Shown here: positions 43,103-52,070 of the stretch, one piece after another
Layout: each line of letters opens with the position of its first letter
Position numbering within the stretch: position 1 is the stretch's first letter
NCBI GenBank assembly: GCA_002482525.1
Contig: DLGC01000002.1
Span: 18,174-82,173 of the forward strand
DNA: 64,000 nt
DNA from: Propionibacteriaceae bacterium UBA7704
GTDB lineage: Bacteria > Actinomycetota > Actinomycetes > Propionibacteriales > Propionibacteriaceae
Direction: 5' to 3'
The notes under the pieces: model-generated
What the model was told of the DNA's origin: nothing
Seen by the model: only the letters and a program-made list of their open reading frames with translations
The model's database searches: none
Made by a program: the position numbers and the translations under genes

Positions 43103-44208
43103 ACCATGTTCATGGCCTGGCGCACCTCTGCCAGGGTGGCGTCGGCAACCTCATTGGCATGAGCGTTGCCGCGCCGCAGCACGTCGATCAGCGCACCAGG
43201 GTCGGCGGCCAGCTCGGTACGGCGCGCCCGAATCGGGGCGAAGAACTCGTTGACGGCCTCGGTCACAACCCGCTTCAGTGTGCCGCCGCCGCCGTCGCCG
43301 ATGCCCTCGGCGATGGCCACCGGGTCCTGCCCGGTGCACAGTGAGGCCAGCAGCAGCAGGTTGGAGACCTCGGGGCGATTCTGCGGATCGTAGCTGATGT
43401 GACGGTCGGAATCGGTGACCGCCTTCTTGATCAGCTTCGCCGTGGTGTCGGCGTCCATGCCGATCTCGATCACATTGCCCTTGGTCTTGCTCATCTTGGT
43501 GCCGTCGAGACCGAGCACAGTGGAGGCAGTACTCAACAGCGCCTCGGCCTGCGGGAACACCGGACGTTCCGGGTCGACGCGGCCATAGCGTTCGTCGAAG
43601 CGGCGCGCCACCACTCGGGTCTGCTCCAGGTGCGGCAACTGGTCCTTTCCGACCGGAACCAGATTGGCCTTGCAGAACAGGATGTCGGCGGCTTGATGCA
43701 CCGGGTAGGTCAGCAGCAGTCCCGACATGGGGCGGTCCCCGGTTGCTTCCAGTTCGGCTTTCACGGTCGGATTGCGGCGCAACTCGGCGTCGGTAACCAG
43801 CGACAGGAACGGCAGCAACAACTGGTTCAGCGCCGGCACCGCGGAGTGGGCATAGATCGTGGTGCGCGACGGATCCAAGCCGATGGCCAGGTAGTCGGCC
43901 AACATGCCCAGCACCCGCTCGTGGATCGGGCCGGTGCCGTCACGATCGGTGATCACCTGGTAGTCGGCGATCAGGATGAAAGTGTCCACGCCCGCGTCCT
44001 GGATACGCACCCGATTCGCCAGCGAACCGAAATAGTGGCCCAGATGGAGATTGCCGGTGGGCCGGTCTCCGGTCATCACTCGGAAGCCCGATGGATCTTT
44101 GGCGATGTGCGCCTCGATCTCGATGCTGCGGGCCTCAGTACGCCTCAGCGAGGCCTCCGAGGTCGAACCAGCCAGTTGCTCTCCGGCGTCAGCAGACGAG
44201 GCGGACAT
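43096..44208 (-). CDS. trpS: Tryptophanyl-tRNA synthetase
   Basis: 370 residues. It has an N-terminal extension of ~40 residues, then the class I signature in GDRPTGNLHLGHYFG (HIGH equivalent HLGH). The Trp/ATP pocket segments include YPVHQAADILF and VPVGKDQLPHLEQTR, and the KMSKS loop is KMSKTKG. It charges tRNA-Trp. The GDRPTG..HLGHYFG form differs from the Bacillus-type GxQPSG..HxGNY. From memory it resembles the second TrpRS type, seen in streptomycetes and linked to indolmycin tolerance; this subgroup call is tentative. The start is ATG 44208 with AAGGTG upstream. No T-box-like structure is seen in the 58-base gap upstream. Confidence 0.92.
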   Translation of the reverse strand: MSASSADAGEQLAGSTSEASLRRTEARSIEIEAHIAKDPSGFRVMTGDRPTGNLHLGHYFGSLANRVRIQDAGVDTFILIADYQVITDRDGTGPIHERVLGMLADYLAIGLDPSRTTIYAHSAVPALNQLLLPFLSLVTDAELRRNPTVKAELEATGDRPMSGLLLTYPVHQAADILFCKANLVPVGKDQLPHLEQTRVVARRFDERYGRVDPERPVFPQAEALLSTASTVLGLDGTKMSKTKGNVIEIGMDADTTAKLIKKAVTDSDRHISYDPQNRPEVSNLLLLASLCTGQDPVAIAEGIGDGGGGTLKRVVTEAVNEFFAPIRARRTELAADPGALIDVLRRGNAHANEVADATLAEVRQAMNMVY

Positions 44209-44266
44209 GAATCACTGCACCTTCTTCGTTGGAAAAGAACCGAGTCCAGACTTTACCGGGTCGGAT

Positions 44267-45133
44267 TCACCAGGTGCCGCCACGGGCCGCGATCCGGCGA
44301 TCGAGTTCGTCCACCACCTCGACGGCGGTGGTATTGCAGCCCAGGAAGTAGCTCGGCTTCTTGCCACTGCCGTGGTAGTCCGACGAACCGGTGATGAGGG
44401 CTCCGGCCGCGATCAGCGGGGGCCGCAGTAGGGCGCGGGCGTCGTCATCGTGATCGTTGTGATCCACTTCGATGCCGTCCACTCGTCCGGAGCCGACCAG
44501 CCCGGTCAGATAATCCAGGTCGAGCACCCCCCGACTGGAGCGGCCCCACGGGTGAGCGATCACGACGGCACCGCCAGCGGCGGACACCAGGTCGATGCCG
44601 CGTTCCAGGGGGGTCGAGTACCGCTCCACGAAGGCCGGCTTGTCGTCGGCAAGCCAATTGTCGAAGGCCTCCTGGCGATCGGCGACATAGCCCAGTTCCA
44701 CCATCGAATCGGCGAAATGGGGACGCCCGATCGACGGGCTGTCCCCCACGTGACGCATCAGCACCTCTTTCGGAATGGGGACGCCGCCGGCGGCGAGTTT
44801 GCCGAGCATCGTCTCAACCCGTTCGCTGCGTCCGGCCCGGATCCGCGCCAGTTCGGCGGTCAGCTCCGCGTCGTCGGGCCGACAGCCGAATCCCAGCAGG
44901 TGGATCTCCACGCCGTCCTTGGCGCAGGAGATCTCGATGCCGCGAAGCACTCGAATACCGTGGACTTCACCGGCAGCCAGGGCTGGCGCCCATCCGGCCA
45001 CGGTGTCGTGGTCACACAGGCCGACCGCATCCAATCCAGCCGCCGCAGCATTCGCCACCAACTCCGCAGGGGTATCGGTGCCATCGGAAACCGTGGAATG
45101 GGTGTGCGGGTCGGTTCGGTATTCAGCGGACAT
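44267..45133 (-). CDS. PHP-domain phosphoesterase (RNase AM/TrpH-like)
   Basis: 288 residues. PHP metal-binding motifs are DPHTHSTVSDG near the N-terminus, LCDHDTVAGW (residues ~40-50), and later VVIAHPWGR and TGSSDYHGSGK. This is the YciV/TrpH type, whose members act as 3',5'-nucleoside bisphosphate phosphatases or 5'-3' exoribonucleases on short RNA. It overlaps the glutamate dehydrogenase gene by 11 bases and precedes trpS on the same strand, so co-transcription gdh-PHP-trpS is possible. Confidence 0.9.
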   Translation of the reverse strand: MSAEYRTDPHTHSTVSDGTDTPAELVANAAAAGLDAVGLCDHDTVAGWAPALAAGEVHGIRVLRGIEISCAKDGVEIHLLGFGCRPDDAELTAELARIRAGRSERVETMLGKLAAGGVPIPKEVLMRHVGDSPSIGRPHFADSMVELGYVADRQEAFDNWLADDKPAFVERYSTPLERGIDLVSAAGGAVVIAHPWGRSSRGVLDLDYLTGLVGSGRVDGIEVDHNDHDDDARALLRPPLIAAGALITGSSDYHGSGKKPSYFLGCNTTAVEVVDELDRRIAARGGTW

Positions 45134-48100
45134 CGCTCTCCTGGTTCTGGGACTCGCTCAGCATGGCGCGCAACTGGCTCAGGCCAACGTTCATTCGAGC
45201 CACATCGGGGGTTCCGTCACACGCCTGCCGGATCGTCGCGACTCTGGTTGACACCCCGGGGTGGCCGGCCAGCCAGGTGGCGACCACTGAGCCTACCCGT
45301 GCCTGTGGCGACACGCTTGCCAGCACCGACTCGGTCAGCTCGGCGTGAGCGGCCAACAGCTCGTCGCGCAGCGCGGCACGGGCCATGGCGTCCCAGCGGA
45401 TCTGGCGAGGCAGGTTGTCCACCCCGCCGAACATCAGGTCCAGCCCGAGGGCGTCGGCGAGTTGATAGTGAACCTGAGCCACCCGAAGCGGCGACTGGTT
45501 CAAGGTGCGGGCCACCTGCACCACGCTCAGCAGAGTGTGGGCTTGACCGGCGGTACTGAGGTTCTCGGCCAGGTCGAGATTCACTCCGGCTTCGATCCAG
45601 CCCCGAGCATGGGCCACCTGGGCGTGAGCATCGGCTCCCGCCAGCAGACTGGCCAGCAGCGGACGCAACTCGGCCACGGCCGGACCATAGGTCGCGACAA
45701 CGCCCGCCACGTCCAGCGGCCCGCGTTCGTGGTGCAGCAACCATCGAGTGCCGCGCTCGACCATGCGTGACAGGGTCACCCGCAATTCAGTGGCCAAAGC
45801 GCCCGGGGTATTGCTGCGCCGCAGCCGTACTTCGTCCAGGCCGGCATTGAAGATCGAGCGAGATGCCAGCTGCGCCCGGATGATGTCGGCCACGCCCGCG
45901 CCGGTCTCGGTGGACAGCCGGTGATAGGCAGTCACGCCTTGTGAGTTGACGAATCGATTCACTGCCACCGTGGTGATGATCTCGCGGCGCAACCGATGGG
46001 ACGCGATGTTGTCGCCGAATCGCTCACGCAACGGCTCGGGGAAGTACTGCACCAGGCGATCGGCCAGGTAGGGGTCCTCGGGCAGGTCGGAGGCGAGCAC
46101 CCACTTCTTGATGGCGATCTTGGTGTAGGCCAAGACAGTCGCCAGTTCGGGCCGGGTGAGGGTGGAACCAGCAGCGATCCGGGCAGACATCTCAGCGGTA
46201 CTGGGCAAGAACTCCAGCTTGCGATCCAGCAGCCCGGCAGCAGCCAAGGTGCTCATCCAGGACTCGAACTGCCCGGTGAGCCGCTGGGCGTTGAACTCGG
46301 AATTCGTCAGCGTCAGGTTCTGGTCGAAGTTGTGAGCCAATACCAGCCGGGAGACCTCATCGGTCATCGAAGCCAGCAACTCATCGCGGTCGGGCAGCGA
46401 CAGGCGTCCGGCCGCCACCTCACCGGACAGCAGGATCTTGATGTTGACCTCGTGGTCGGAGGTATCGACTCCGGCGGAGTTGTCGATGAAGTCGGTGTTG
46501 ATGCGTCCGCCCGCCCGGGCGTATTCGATGCGCCCCAGTTGAGTGAAGCCCAGATTGCCGCCTTCGGCGACGCAGCGCGCCCGCAGTTGGCCGCCGTCGA
46601 CCCGCACACCGTCGTTGGCCTTGTCTCCGGCAGCGGCGTGATTCTCGCTGGCGGCTTTGACGAAGGTCCCCACGCCACCGTTGAACAGCAGGTCGACCGG
46701 TGCCCGCAGAATCGCGCTGATGGTCTCGTTGGGGGTCAAGTGGGTCACCGAATCGGCCAATCCCAGCGCCGCCCGCATCGGCGCACTGATCGGAATCGAC
46801 TTCGCCGTGCGCAGGAACACTCCGCCGCCCTCGGAGATTCCTTGATAGTCGGCCCAGGTGGTACCGGCCGTAGCGAAGAGCCGCTGTCGCTCAGCGAAGG
46901 ATGCTGCCGGATCGGGATCGGGATCGATGAAGATGTGTTGGTGGTTGAAGGCTGCGATCAGCTTGAGCCGATCGGAGCACAACATGCCGTTGCCGAAGAC
47001 GTCGCCGGCCATGTCGCCGATGCCCACACACGTGAACTCATCGGTGGCGGGGTCGAGGCCCATCTCCATGAAGTGACGTTTCACCGCCTCCCAGGCGCCA
47101 CGAGCGGTAATACCCATCGCTTTGTGGTCATAGCCCGCCGAGCCACCCGAGGCGAAGGCGTCACCCAGCCAGAAGCCGCGACGCACCGAAATCTCGTTGG
47201 CCAGATCGGAGAAGGTCGCCGTGCCTTTGTCTGCCGCCACCACCAGATAGGGGTCGTCGTCGTCGTAGCGAAGCACCCCTTCGGGCGGGATGACTTGTGA
47301 ATCGACGATGTTGTCGGTCACGCTCAGCAAAGCGTCGATGAACAACTGGTAGCAGGCTTTGCCCTCGGCCAGCCAGGCCGCCCGATCACCGGCATCGGGC
47401 GCCTGCAGCGGCACGAAACCACCTTTGGCACCATCAGGCACGATCACGGTGTTCTTCACCATTTGGGCCTTCACCAGCCCCAGGATCTCGGTCCGGAAGT
47501 CCTCGGGTCGATCCGACCAGCGCAAACCACCGCGGGCCACCGGGCCGAAGCGCAGGTGTACCCCGGAGAGCCGTGGCGAATGAACGAAGATCTCGAACGC
47601 GGGCCGAGGGTCGGGCAGGATGTCGAGTTCATCGGGACGCAGCTTGAATGCCAGCACCGGCACCGGATCGCCACCCACGAAGGCGTTGGTGCGCAGACAG
47701 GCACGAATCACTGAGGCCAGCGCCCGCAGGATGCGGTCGTGGTCGAGGCTGGCGACGGCATCGAGCTTCTCGTCCAGCCGAGCCAGCCGGATCTCGATTT
47801 CCTCGGCACGCCGGACAGGATCGCTGAAGGCTTCCGGATCGAATTTGGCTTCGAAGGCTCCCACCAGATCTGCGGCGATGTCGGGGTTGGCATTCGCCGC
47901 GGCAGCGATGTAGCTCTGGCTGAACGGAATGCCGGTCTGCTGCAGGTAGCGCGACAGCCCGCGCAAGACACTCACCTGCCGCCACGTCAGACCTGAGGGC
48001 ACGACCAGCATGTTCAACGCGTCGGCCTCACAGCGTCCGGTCCAGGAGGCTTCGAAGGCTTCGGTGAAACGCTGCCGGGCGTCACTGTCCCACTGCGCCC

Positions 48101-49859
48101 CCAACGGCAGCCGCAGACCGAAGTCGTACAGGTGCATGGGGCGGTCGCGCAGGCTCCACACGTAGGGATTCTCATCGACCACTTCGACCCCGAGCGCACT
48201 CAGGTGGGGCATGACGGTGGCCAGACTCATCTGGGCGAAGGTGAAGACCTTCAACCGGGCGTCCGCCGGATCGTCGGGATTATTGACCGTGGTCATGAGC
48301 AGACTCAGGTCGGCGGCCTCGTGAAGCTGGTTGGCATGAATCAGATCGGCCACGGCCTCAGCCGGTGAGTAATCGGCCTGATAGGCGCCGTCGAACTCAA
48401 CACCGCGCTGCTCGCTCGGTAGCGTGGCGGCTCGCTCGGCGAACTCGTCCTCCCAGCTCAACGCCGCCTTGCCGATGGCGGCAGTGATGGCATCGACATC
48501 AGGATCGGTGAGCGCATTCGGCGCGAGTCGAATCACGAAGAACAGCCTGGTGAGGACTGATTCGCTGATCAGCGTGCGATATTCCACCTCGGTACCGCCG
48601 AGCTGATCCAACAAGATGTGCTGGATGCGTAGCCGGGTGTCCGTGTTGTACCGATCACGGGGAATGAACACCAAGGCGGTGACGAAGCCGCCGTAGCGGC
48701 TGCGTCGCAGGAAGACCCGCGGCTGCCGGCGCTCGCGGATGCCGACGATCGCCGACACGACCGGGAGTAGTTCCTCCACGCTGGCCTCGAACAGCTCATC
48801 ACGCGGAAAGTCCGCGATCACCTTGTGAAGGGCGTTCCAGCCGTAGGAGTTCGGCTCGAAGCCGCTGCGCTGCAGCAGCTGGCGAGCCTTCTGCTCCAGC
48901 ATCGGAATGCTCGAGATGGACTCGGTGTAGGCATCGGCCGACAACAGTCCCAGGAAACGATGCTCGCCCACGAAACTGCCATCGTCAGCGAAGCTGCGCA
49001 CCGCGACATGAGTCAGGTAGGCAGGGCGGTGAACCGGCGAGCGACGCGGGTCTCGCACCAACACCAGGGCTTCGCGTTCCTCCGGGGTCGGGATGTTCAC
49101 CCGGTCAGCGGCAGTGAAGCCTCGCAGGATTCCCAGCTGGGTTCCTTCGACCGGAAGCAGCTCGGATTCGCCGGGCCGGAAGTCGGCGTAGCCGACAAAC
49201 ACGAAATGGCCGTCAGCAAGCCATTCCAGCAGTTTGGCGCCGTCGTGTTCGGCATCGTCGGGTTGTTCGCGCAACTGCTCGGCGGCCTGCCGGCAGCGAG
49301 CGACCATCGGCTGCCAATCGGCAACCGTGACCGCCACGGTCGCCAAGGCTCGACGCAAGCCATCGGCCAGCGCTCCGGACAGATCGGCTGCCGCCTTGCC
49401 CAGCGGTGGGTAGATCTCGAGGACCAGCCACGCTTCGGCAACTCCGTCCCCACCGAAACCCAAGAACTCCCCAGCCTCGCCGCGACGCACCACGGGAGCC
49501 GGATGGTAGAGGCCACGCAGGCTCCAGTCCTGGCTGGCGAGTTCCATGACTGCGGTGTCGACCAGGAAGGGATGGTCGTCGGTGACGATCATGGCCACGG
49601 TGGAGCCTCGGGCGTCCCACTTCCGCGGCGTGAAGACGCGCAACAAGGACTCGCCGGGTCGTCGAGTCGCCCCGAGGTCGAGATGGGCTTGCGCGGTCGC
49701 AGCCAACCCGCCGGGATCAAGGTCAACCAGTTCCGTCTCGGCGAATTGGGCCACGTACAGCCGCATCAACTCGGCCTGGTCTGCTGATGCCCCCGCTGCG
49801 ACCTGGGCCAACAGCGCTTCTCGCAGGCCGACGTTGGCCCGCGATGCCAGAGTGGACAA
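45123..49859 (-). CDS. NAD-specific glutamate dehydrogenase, large (180-kDa) class
   Basis: 1578 residues. The start is TTG 49859, supported by AAGGAG six bases upstream. The long N-terminal regulatory half carries ACT-like regions. The catalytic core follows, with the conserved FRTEILGLVKAQMVKNT and PDGAKGGF, then CVGIGDMAGDVFGNGML in the nucleotide-binding domain, and a C-terminal helical region. It converts glutamate to 2-oxoglutarate plus ammonium with NAD. In mycobacteria this enzyme class is inhibited by GarA, the FHA target of PknG. Its presence 4 kb from a PknG/FHA operon may therefore be functionally relevant. No frameshift is visible. Confidence 0.94.
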   Translation of the reverse strand: MSTLASRANVGLREALLAQVAAGASADQAELMRLYVAQFAETELVDLDPGGLAATAQAHLDLGATRRPGESLLRVFTPRKWDARGSTVAMIVTDDHPFLVDTAVMELASQDWSLRGLYHPAPVVRRGEAGEFLGFGGDGVAEAWLVLEIYPPLGKAAADLSGALADGLRRALATVAVTVADWQPMVARCRQAAEQLREQPDDAEHDGAKLLEWLADGHFVFVGYADFRPGESELLPVEGTQLGILRGFTAADRVNIPTPEEREALVLVRDPRRSPVHRPAYLTHVAVRSFADDGSFVGEHRFLGLLSADAYTESISSIPMLEQKARQLLQRSGFEPNSYGWNALHKVIADFPRDELFEASVEELLPVVSAIVGIRERRQPRVFLRRSRYGGFVTALVFIPRDRYNTDTRLRIQHILLDQLGGTEVEYRTLISESVLTRLFFVIRLAPNALTDPDVDAITAAIGKAALSWEDEFAERAATLPSEQRGVEFDGAYQADYSPAEAVADLIHANQLHEAADLSLLMTTVNNPDDPADARLKVFTFAQMSLATVMPHLSALGVEVVDENPYVWSLRDRPMHLYDFGLRLPLGAQWDSDARQRFTEAFEASWTGRCEADALNMLVVPSGLTWRQVSVLRGLSRYLQQTGIPFSQSYIAAAANANPDIAADLVGAFEAKFDPEAFSDPVRRAEEIEIRLARLDEKLDAVASLDHDRILRALASVIRACLRTNAFVGGDPVPVLAFKLRPDELDILPDPRPAFEIFVHSPRLSGVHLRFGPVARGGLRWSDRPEDFRTEILGLVKAQMVKNTVIVPDGAKGGFVPLQAPDAGDRAAWLAEGKACYQLFIDALLSVTDNIVDSQVIPPEGVLRYDDDDPYLVVAADKGTATFSDLANEISVRRGFWLGDAFASGGSAGYDHKAMGITARGAWEAVKRHFMEMGLDPATDEFTCVGIGDMAGDVFGNGMLCSDRLKLIAAFNHQHIFIDPDPDPAASFAERQRLFATAGTTWADYQGISEGGGVFLRTAKSIPISAPMRAALGLADSVTHLTPNETISAILRAPVDLLFNGGVGTFVKAASENHAAAGDKANDGVRVDGGQLRARCVAEGGNLGFTQLGRIEYARAGGRINTDFIDNSAGVDTSDHEVNIKILLSGEVAAGRLSLPDRDELLASMTDEVSRLVLAHNFDQNLTLTNSEFNAQRLTGQFESWMSTLAAAGLLDRKLEFLPSTAEMSARIAAGSTLTRPELATVLAYTKIAIKKWVLASDLPEDPYLADRLVQYFPEPLRERFGDNIASHRLRREIITTVAVNRFVNSQGVTAYHRLSTETGAGVADIIRAQLASRSIFNAGLDEVRLRRSNTPGALATELRVTLSRMVERGTRWLLHHERGPLDVAGVVATYGPAVAELRPLLASLLAGADAHAQVAHARGWIEAGVNLDLAENLSTAGQAHTLLSVVQVARTLNQSPLRVAQVHYQLADALGLDLMFGGVDNLPRQIRWDAMARAALRDELLAAHAELTESVLASVSPQARVGSVVATWLAGHPGVSTRVATIRQACDGTPDVARMNVGLSQLRAMLSESQNQESDVR

Positions 49860-49890
49860 GACAACTCCTTCGGAAAATTAGGACTTCTCC

Positions 49891-49896
49891 AGACTA
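49891..49896 (-). promoter_or_regulatory. Candidate -10 element for the glutamate dehydrogenase gene
   Basis: On the minus strand the sequence reads TAGTCT, 32 bases before the TTG start and upstream of a clear AAGGAG ribosome site. It lies in the 56-base gap shared with the divergent DUF2505 gene. The -35 is not recognisable. Confidence 0.3.
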
Positions 49897-49915
49897 TCCA
49901 GCCAGCATTGGATAC

Positions 49916-50416
49916 ATGGAGATCCACGCCCGCAACGATTTCGCCGCATCGCCAGACCAAGTCTTCGAGATGCTCACTGATCGAGTGTTCCTCACTGCGG
50001 TCTGTCTGGCTAGTAAGCCGCAGGCCCATCAGGTCAGTGTCGAGGGTGCGCTGACTCGGACTCGCCGGGTGATGCCCGCCCCGTCCGCGGTGGCCAAACT
50101 CGCCGGTCCGACCTTGGCGATCATCGACGAAATCCAGTGGGATCCACCCACTACCGATAGCCGCACCGGGGCTGCGCGCATCACAGTGGAAGGCCTGCCC
50201 GCGGGACTGGTCGGTACGGTGCAGCTTTCACCCGGTGGCAGGGGCACGATCCTGGACTATCGCGGTGAGCTGACCGTCAGTGTTCCCCTCATCGGACCGG
50301 GTTTGGCCAAACAGGCGGCGCCGTTGCTGCTCGATGCGTTGGCACTGCAACAGCGCGTCGGCGATGAGTACCTGACCGACTCGTCGCAGGCTCATCGGGC
50401 CGCCGAGAATCACTGA
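49916..50416 (+). CDS. DUF2505 (SRPBCC-like) family protein
   Basis: 166 residues from ATG 49916. It begins MEIHARNDFAASPDQVFEMLTD, the typical SRPBCC/DUF2505 opening. Alternating beta-rich segments follow (GTVQLSPGGRGTILDYRGEL, VSVPLIGPGLAKQ), then a C-terminal helix. The fold is a hydrophobic-ligand-binding helix-grip domain, and the ligand is unknown. It is divergent from the glutamate dehydrogenase gene and followed by a tryptophanase-type gene on the same strand. It is small, soluble and without signal peptide. Confidence 0.82.
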   Translation: MEIHARNDFAASPDQVFEMLTDRVFLTAVCLASKPQAHQVSVEGALTRTRRVMPAPSAVAKLAGPTLAIIDEIQWDPPTTDSRTGAARITVEGLPAGLVGTVQLSPGGRGTILDYRGELTVSVPLIGPGLAKQAAPLLLDALALQQRVGDEYLTDSSQAHRAAENH

Positions 50417-50505
50417 ACCGGCATCTGGGAAAACCGCGCCTTCGTAGCGTCCCGACGGCTAGCCTTTGACCGCTCGTGAACCCATCTACGAAGGGCGTTT
50501 TTTCA

Positions 50506-51954
50506 ATGGCGAAGGTCACATTCTTCTCCGGGCAGCAGCTGCCTCTGGAGATGCACAAGGTGCGTATCATCCAGAAGCTGAATCTGCTTCCGATCGAACA
50601 GCGTCGCCAGGCGATGGCCGGTGCTGGCTACAACACCTTCCTGCTGCAGAATGCCGATGTCTTTCTCGACATGCTCACCGATTCCGGCGTGAATGCCATG
50701 AGCGACCAGCAACAGGCTGCCATGATGATCGCCGACGACGCCTATGCCGGTTCTGCGACCTACACCCGGCTGTACGACAAGTTGGTCGAGCTGTTCGGAA
50801 TGACCTACTTCCTGCCGACCCATCAGGGGCGCGCTGCTGAACACATTCTGGGCAAGTCGCTGGTGAAGCCGGGCACCTACGTGCCGATGAACTACCACTT
50901 CACGACCTCCAAGGCTCACGTCACCGAGATGGGTGGCGAAGTGCTGGAGTTGATCACCGAGGCCGGGCTGGCGGTGACCTCCGACGAGCTGTTCAAAGGC
51001 AACTTCGACGTGGCCGCGCTGCGTGCACTCATCGAGGACAAGGGCGCCGACGCGATCTCCTATGTCCGAATCGAAGCGGGAACGAATCTGATCGGTGGCC
51101 AGCCGCTGAGTCTGGCGAACTTCCGCGAGACCACCGCGCTGTGTCGGGAGTACGGGATCCTGACGGTATTGGACGCCTCGCTCCTGGCCGACAATCTGCA
51201 CTTCATCAAGAACCGCGAAGAGCAATGCCGCGATATGTCGATCAAGCAGATCACCGCTGAGATCGCCGACCTGTTCGACATCATCTACTTCTCCGCCCGC
51301 AAACTCGGCTTCGGCCGTGGTGGCGGTATCTGCATTCGTGACGAGGCGATCTACAAGCAGATGCGCGCCTTGATTCCGATGTATGAAGGCTTCCTCACCT
51401 ACGGCGGCATGTCGGTGCGGGAGATGGAAGCCATCACCGTCGGCCTGGACGAGACCATGGATGAGGACATGATCAACCAGGGTCCGCTGTTCATCGAGCA
51501 CATGGTCAACGAGCTGGATTCGCGCGGCATTCCGGTGATCACTCCGGCCGGTGGCCTGGGCGCCCACGTGGACGCCATGCGCTTCCTGCCGCACGTCCCG
51601 CAGCAGCAGTACCCCGCCGGCGCGTTGGCCTCGGCGTTATACATCGCCTCCGGGGTGCGCTGCATGGAGCGCGGCACGCTCAGTGAGCAGCGCGACCCCG
51701 ACGGCACCGAGCCGATGGCCAATATGGAACTGGTGCGGCTGGCCCTGCCGCGCCGGGTCTTCACGCTCAGCCAGGTGAACTACGCCATCGACCGGATCAG
51801 TTGGTTGCACCAGAATCGTGATCTGATCGGAGGCCTGCGTTTCGTCGAAGAGCCGGAGATCCTGCGGTTCTTCTACGGACGTCTGGAGCCGATCGGCGAT
51901 TGGGTCGACCAGCTGGTCGATGCCTTCCGCCGCGATCTGGGCGACAGCCTGTAG
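50506..51954 (+). CDS. Tryptophanase-family beta-eliminating lyase (PLP enzyme)
   Basis: 482 residues from ATG 50506; GTG 50476 is a possible alternative. Fold type I PLP enzyme of the tryptophanase/tyrosine phenol-lyase family. Evidence: YGILTVLDASLLADN, the PLP-lysine segment YFSARKLGFGRGGG (K266, where E. coli TnaA has K270), and substrate-loop segments TPAGGLGAHVDAMRFLPH and ALYIASGVRCMERG. Tryptophanase makes indole, pyruvate and ammonium from tryptophan. The residues after the lysine differ from the usual SGKKDxxVNIGG, so substrate preference is open. No TnaC-like leader or permease gene is adjacent. A strong terminator follows. Confidence 0.85.
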   Translation: MAKVTFFSGQQLPLEMHKVRIIQKLNLLPIEQRRQAMAGAGYNTFLLQNADVFLDMLTDSGVNAMSDQQQAAMMIADDAYAGSATYTRLYDKLVELFGMTYFLPTHQGRAAEHILGKSLVKPGTYVPMNYHFTTSKAHVTEMGGEVLELITEAGLAVTSDELFKGNFDVAALRALIEDKGADAISYVRIEAGTNLIGGQPLSLANFRETTALCREYGILTVLDASLLADNLHFIKNREEQCRDMSIKQITAEIADLFDIIYFSARKLGFGRGGGICIRDEAIYKQMRALIPMYEGFLTYGGMSVREMEAITVGLDETMDEDMINQGPLFIEHMVNELDSRGIPVITPAGGLGAHVDAMRFLPHVPQQQYPAGALASALYIASGVRCMERGTLSEQRDPDGTEPMANMELVRLALPRRVFTLSQVNYAIDRISWLHQNRDLIGGLRFVEEPEILRFFYGRLEPIGDWVDQLVDAFRRDLGDSL

Positions 51955-51975
51955 TCGCTGCAGCAACCCAGCCGG

Positions 51976-52020
51976 ACGGGTCGCGGTCCCATTCCTGGGG
52001 CTCGCGACCCGTTCTGCTTT
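51976..52020 (+). terminator. Rho-independent terminator after the tryptophanase gene
   Basis: Perfect 10-bp outer stem ACGGGTCGCG (51976-51985) with CGCGACCCGT (52003-52012). Additional pairing in the 17-base interior (CCCA with TGGGG) and a T-rich tail (TCTGCTTT). It sits 21 bases after the stop, between the convergent tryptophanase and dnaE2 genes. Confidence 0.85.
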
Positions 52021-52070
52021 CGTCGAGCTCGACCGAGTGACCTATCCGAGTTCACCGACGACGTGGGCCA

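Noticed and set aside
45996..47300. 434-codon plus-strand frame opposite glutamate dehydrogenase
   Set aside because: Antisense shadow of a conserved catalytic core; no ribosome site or domain.
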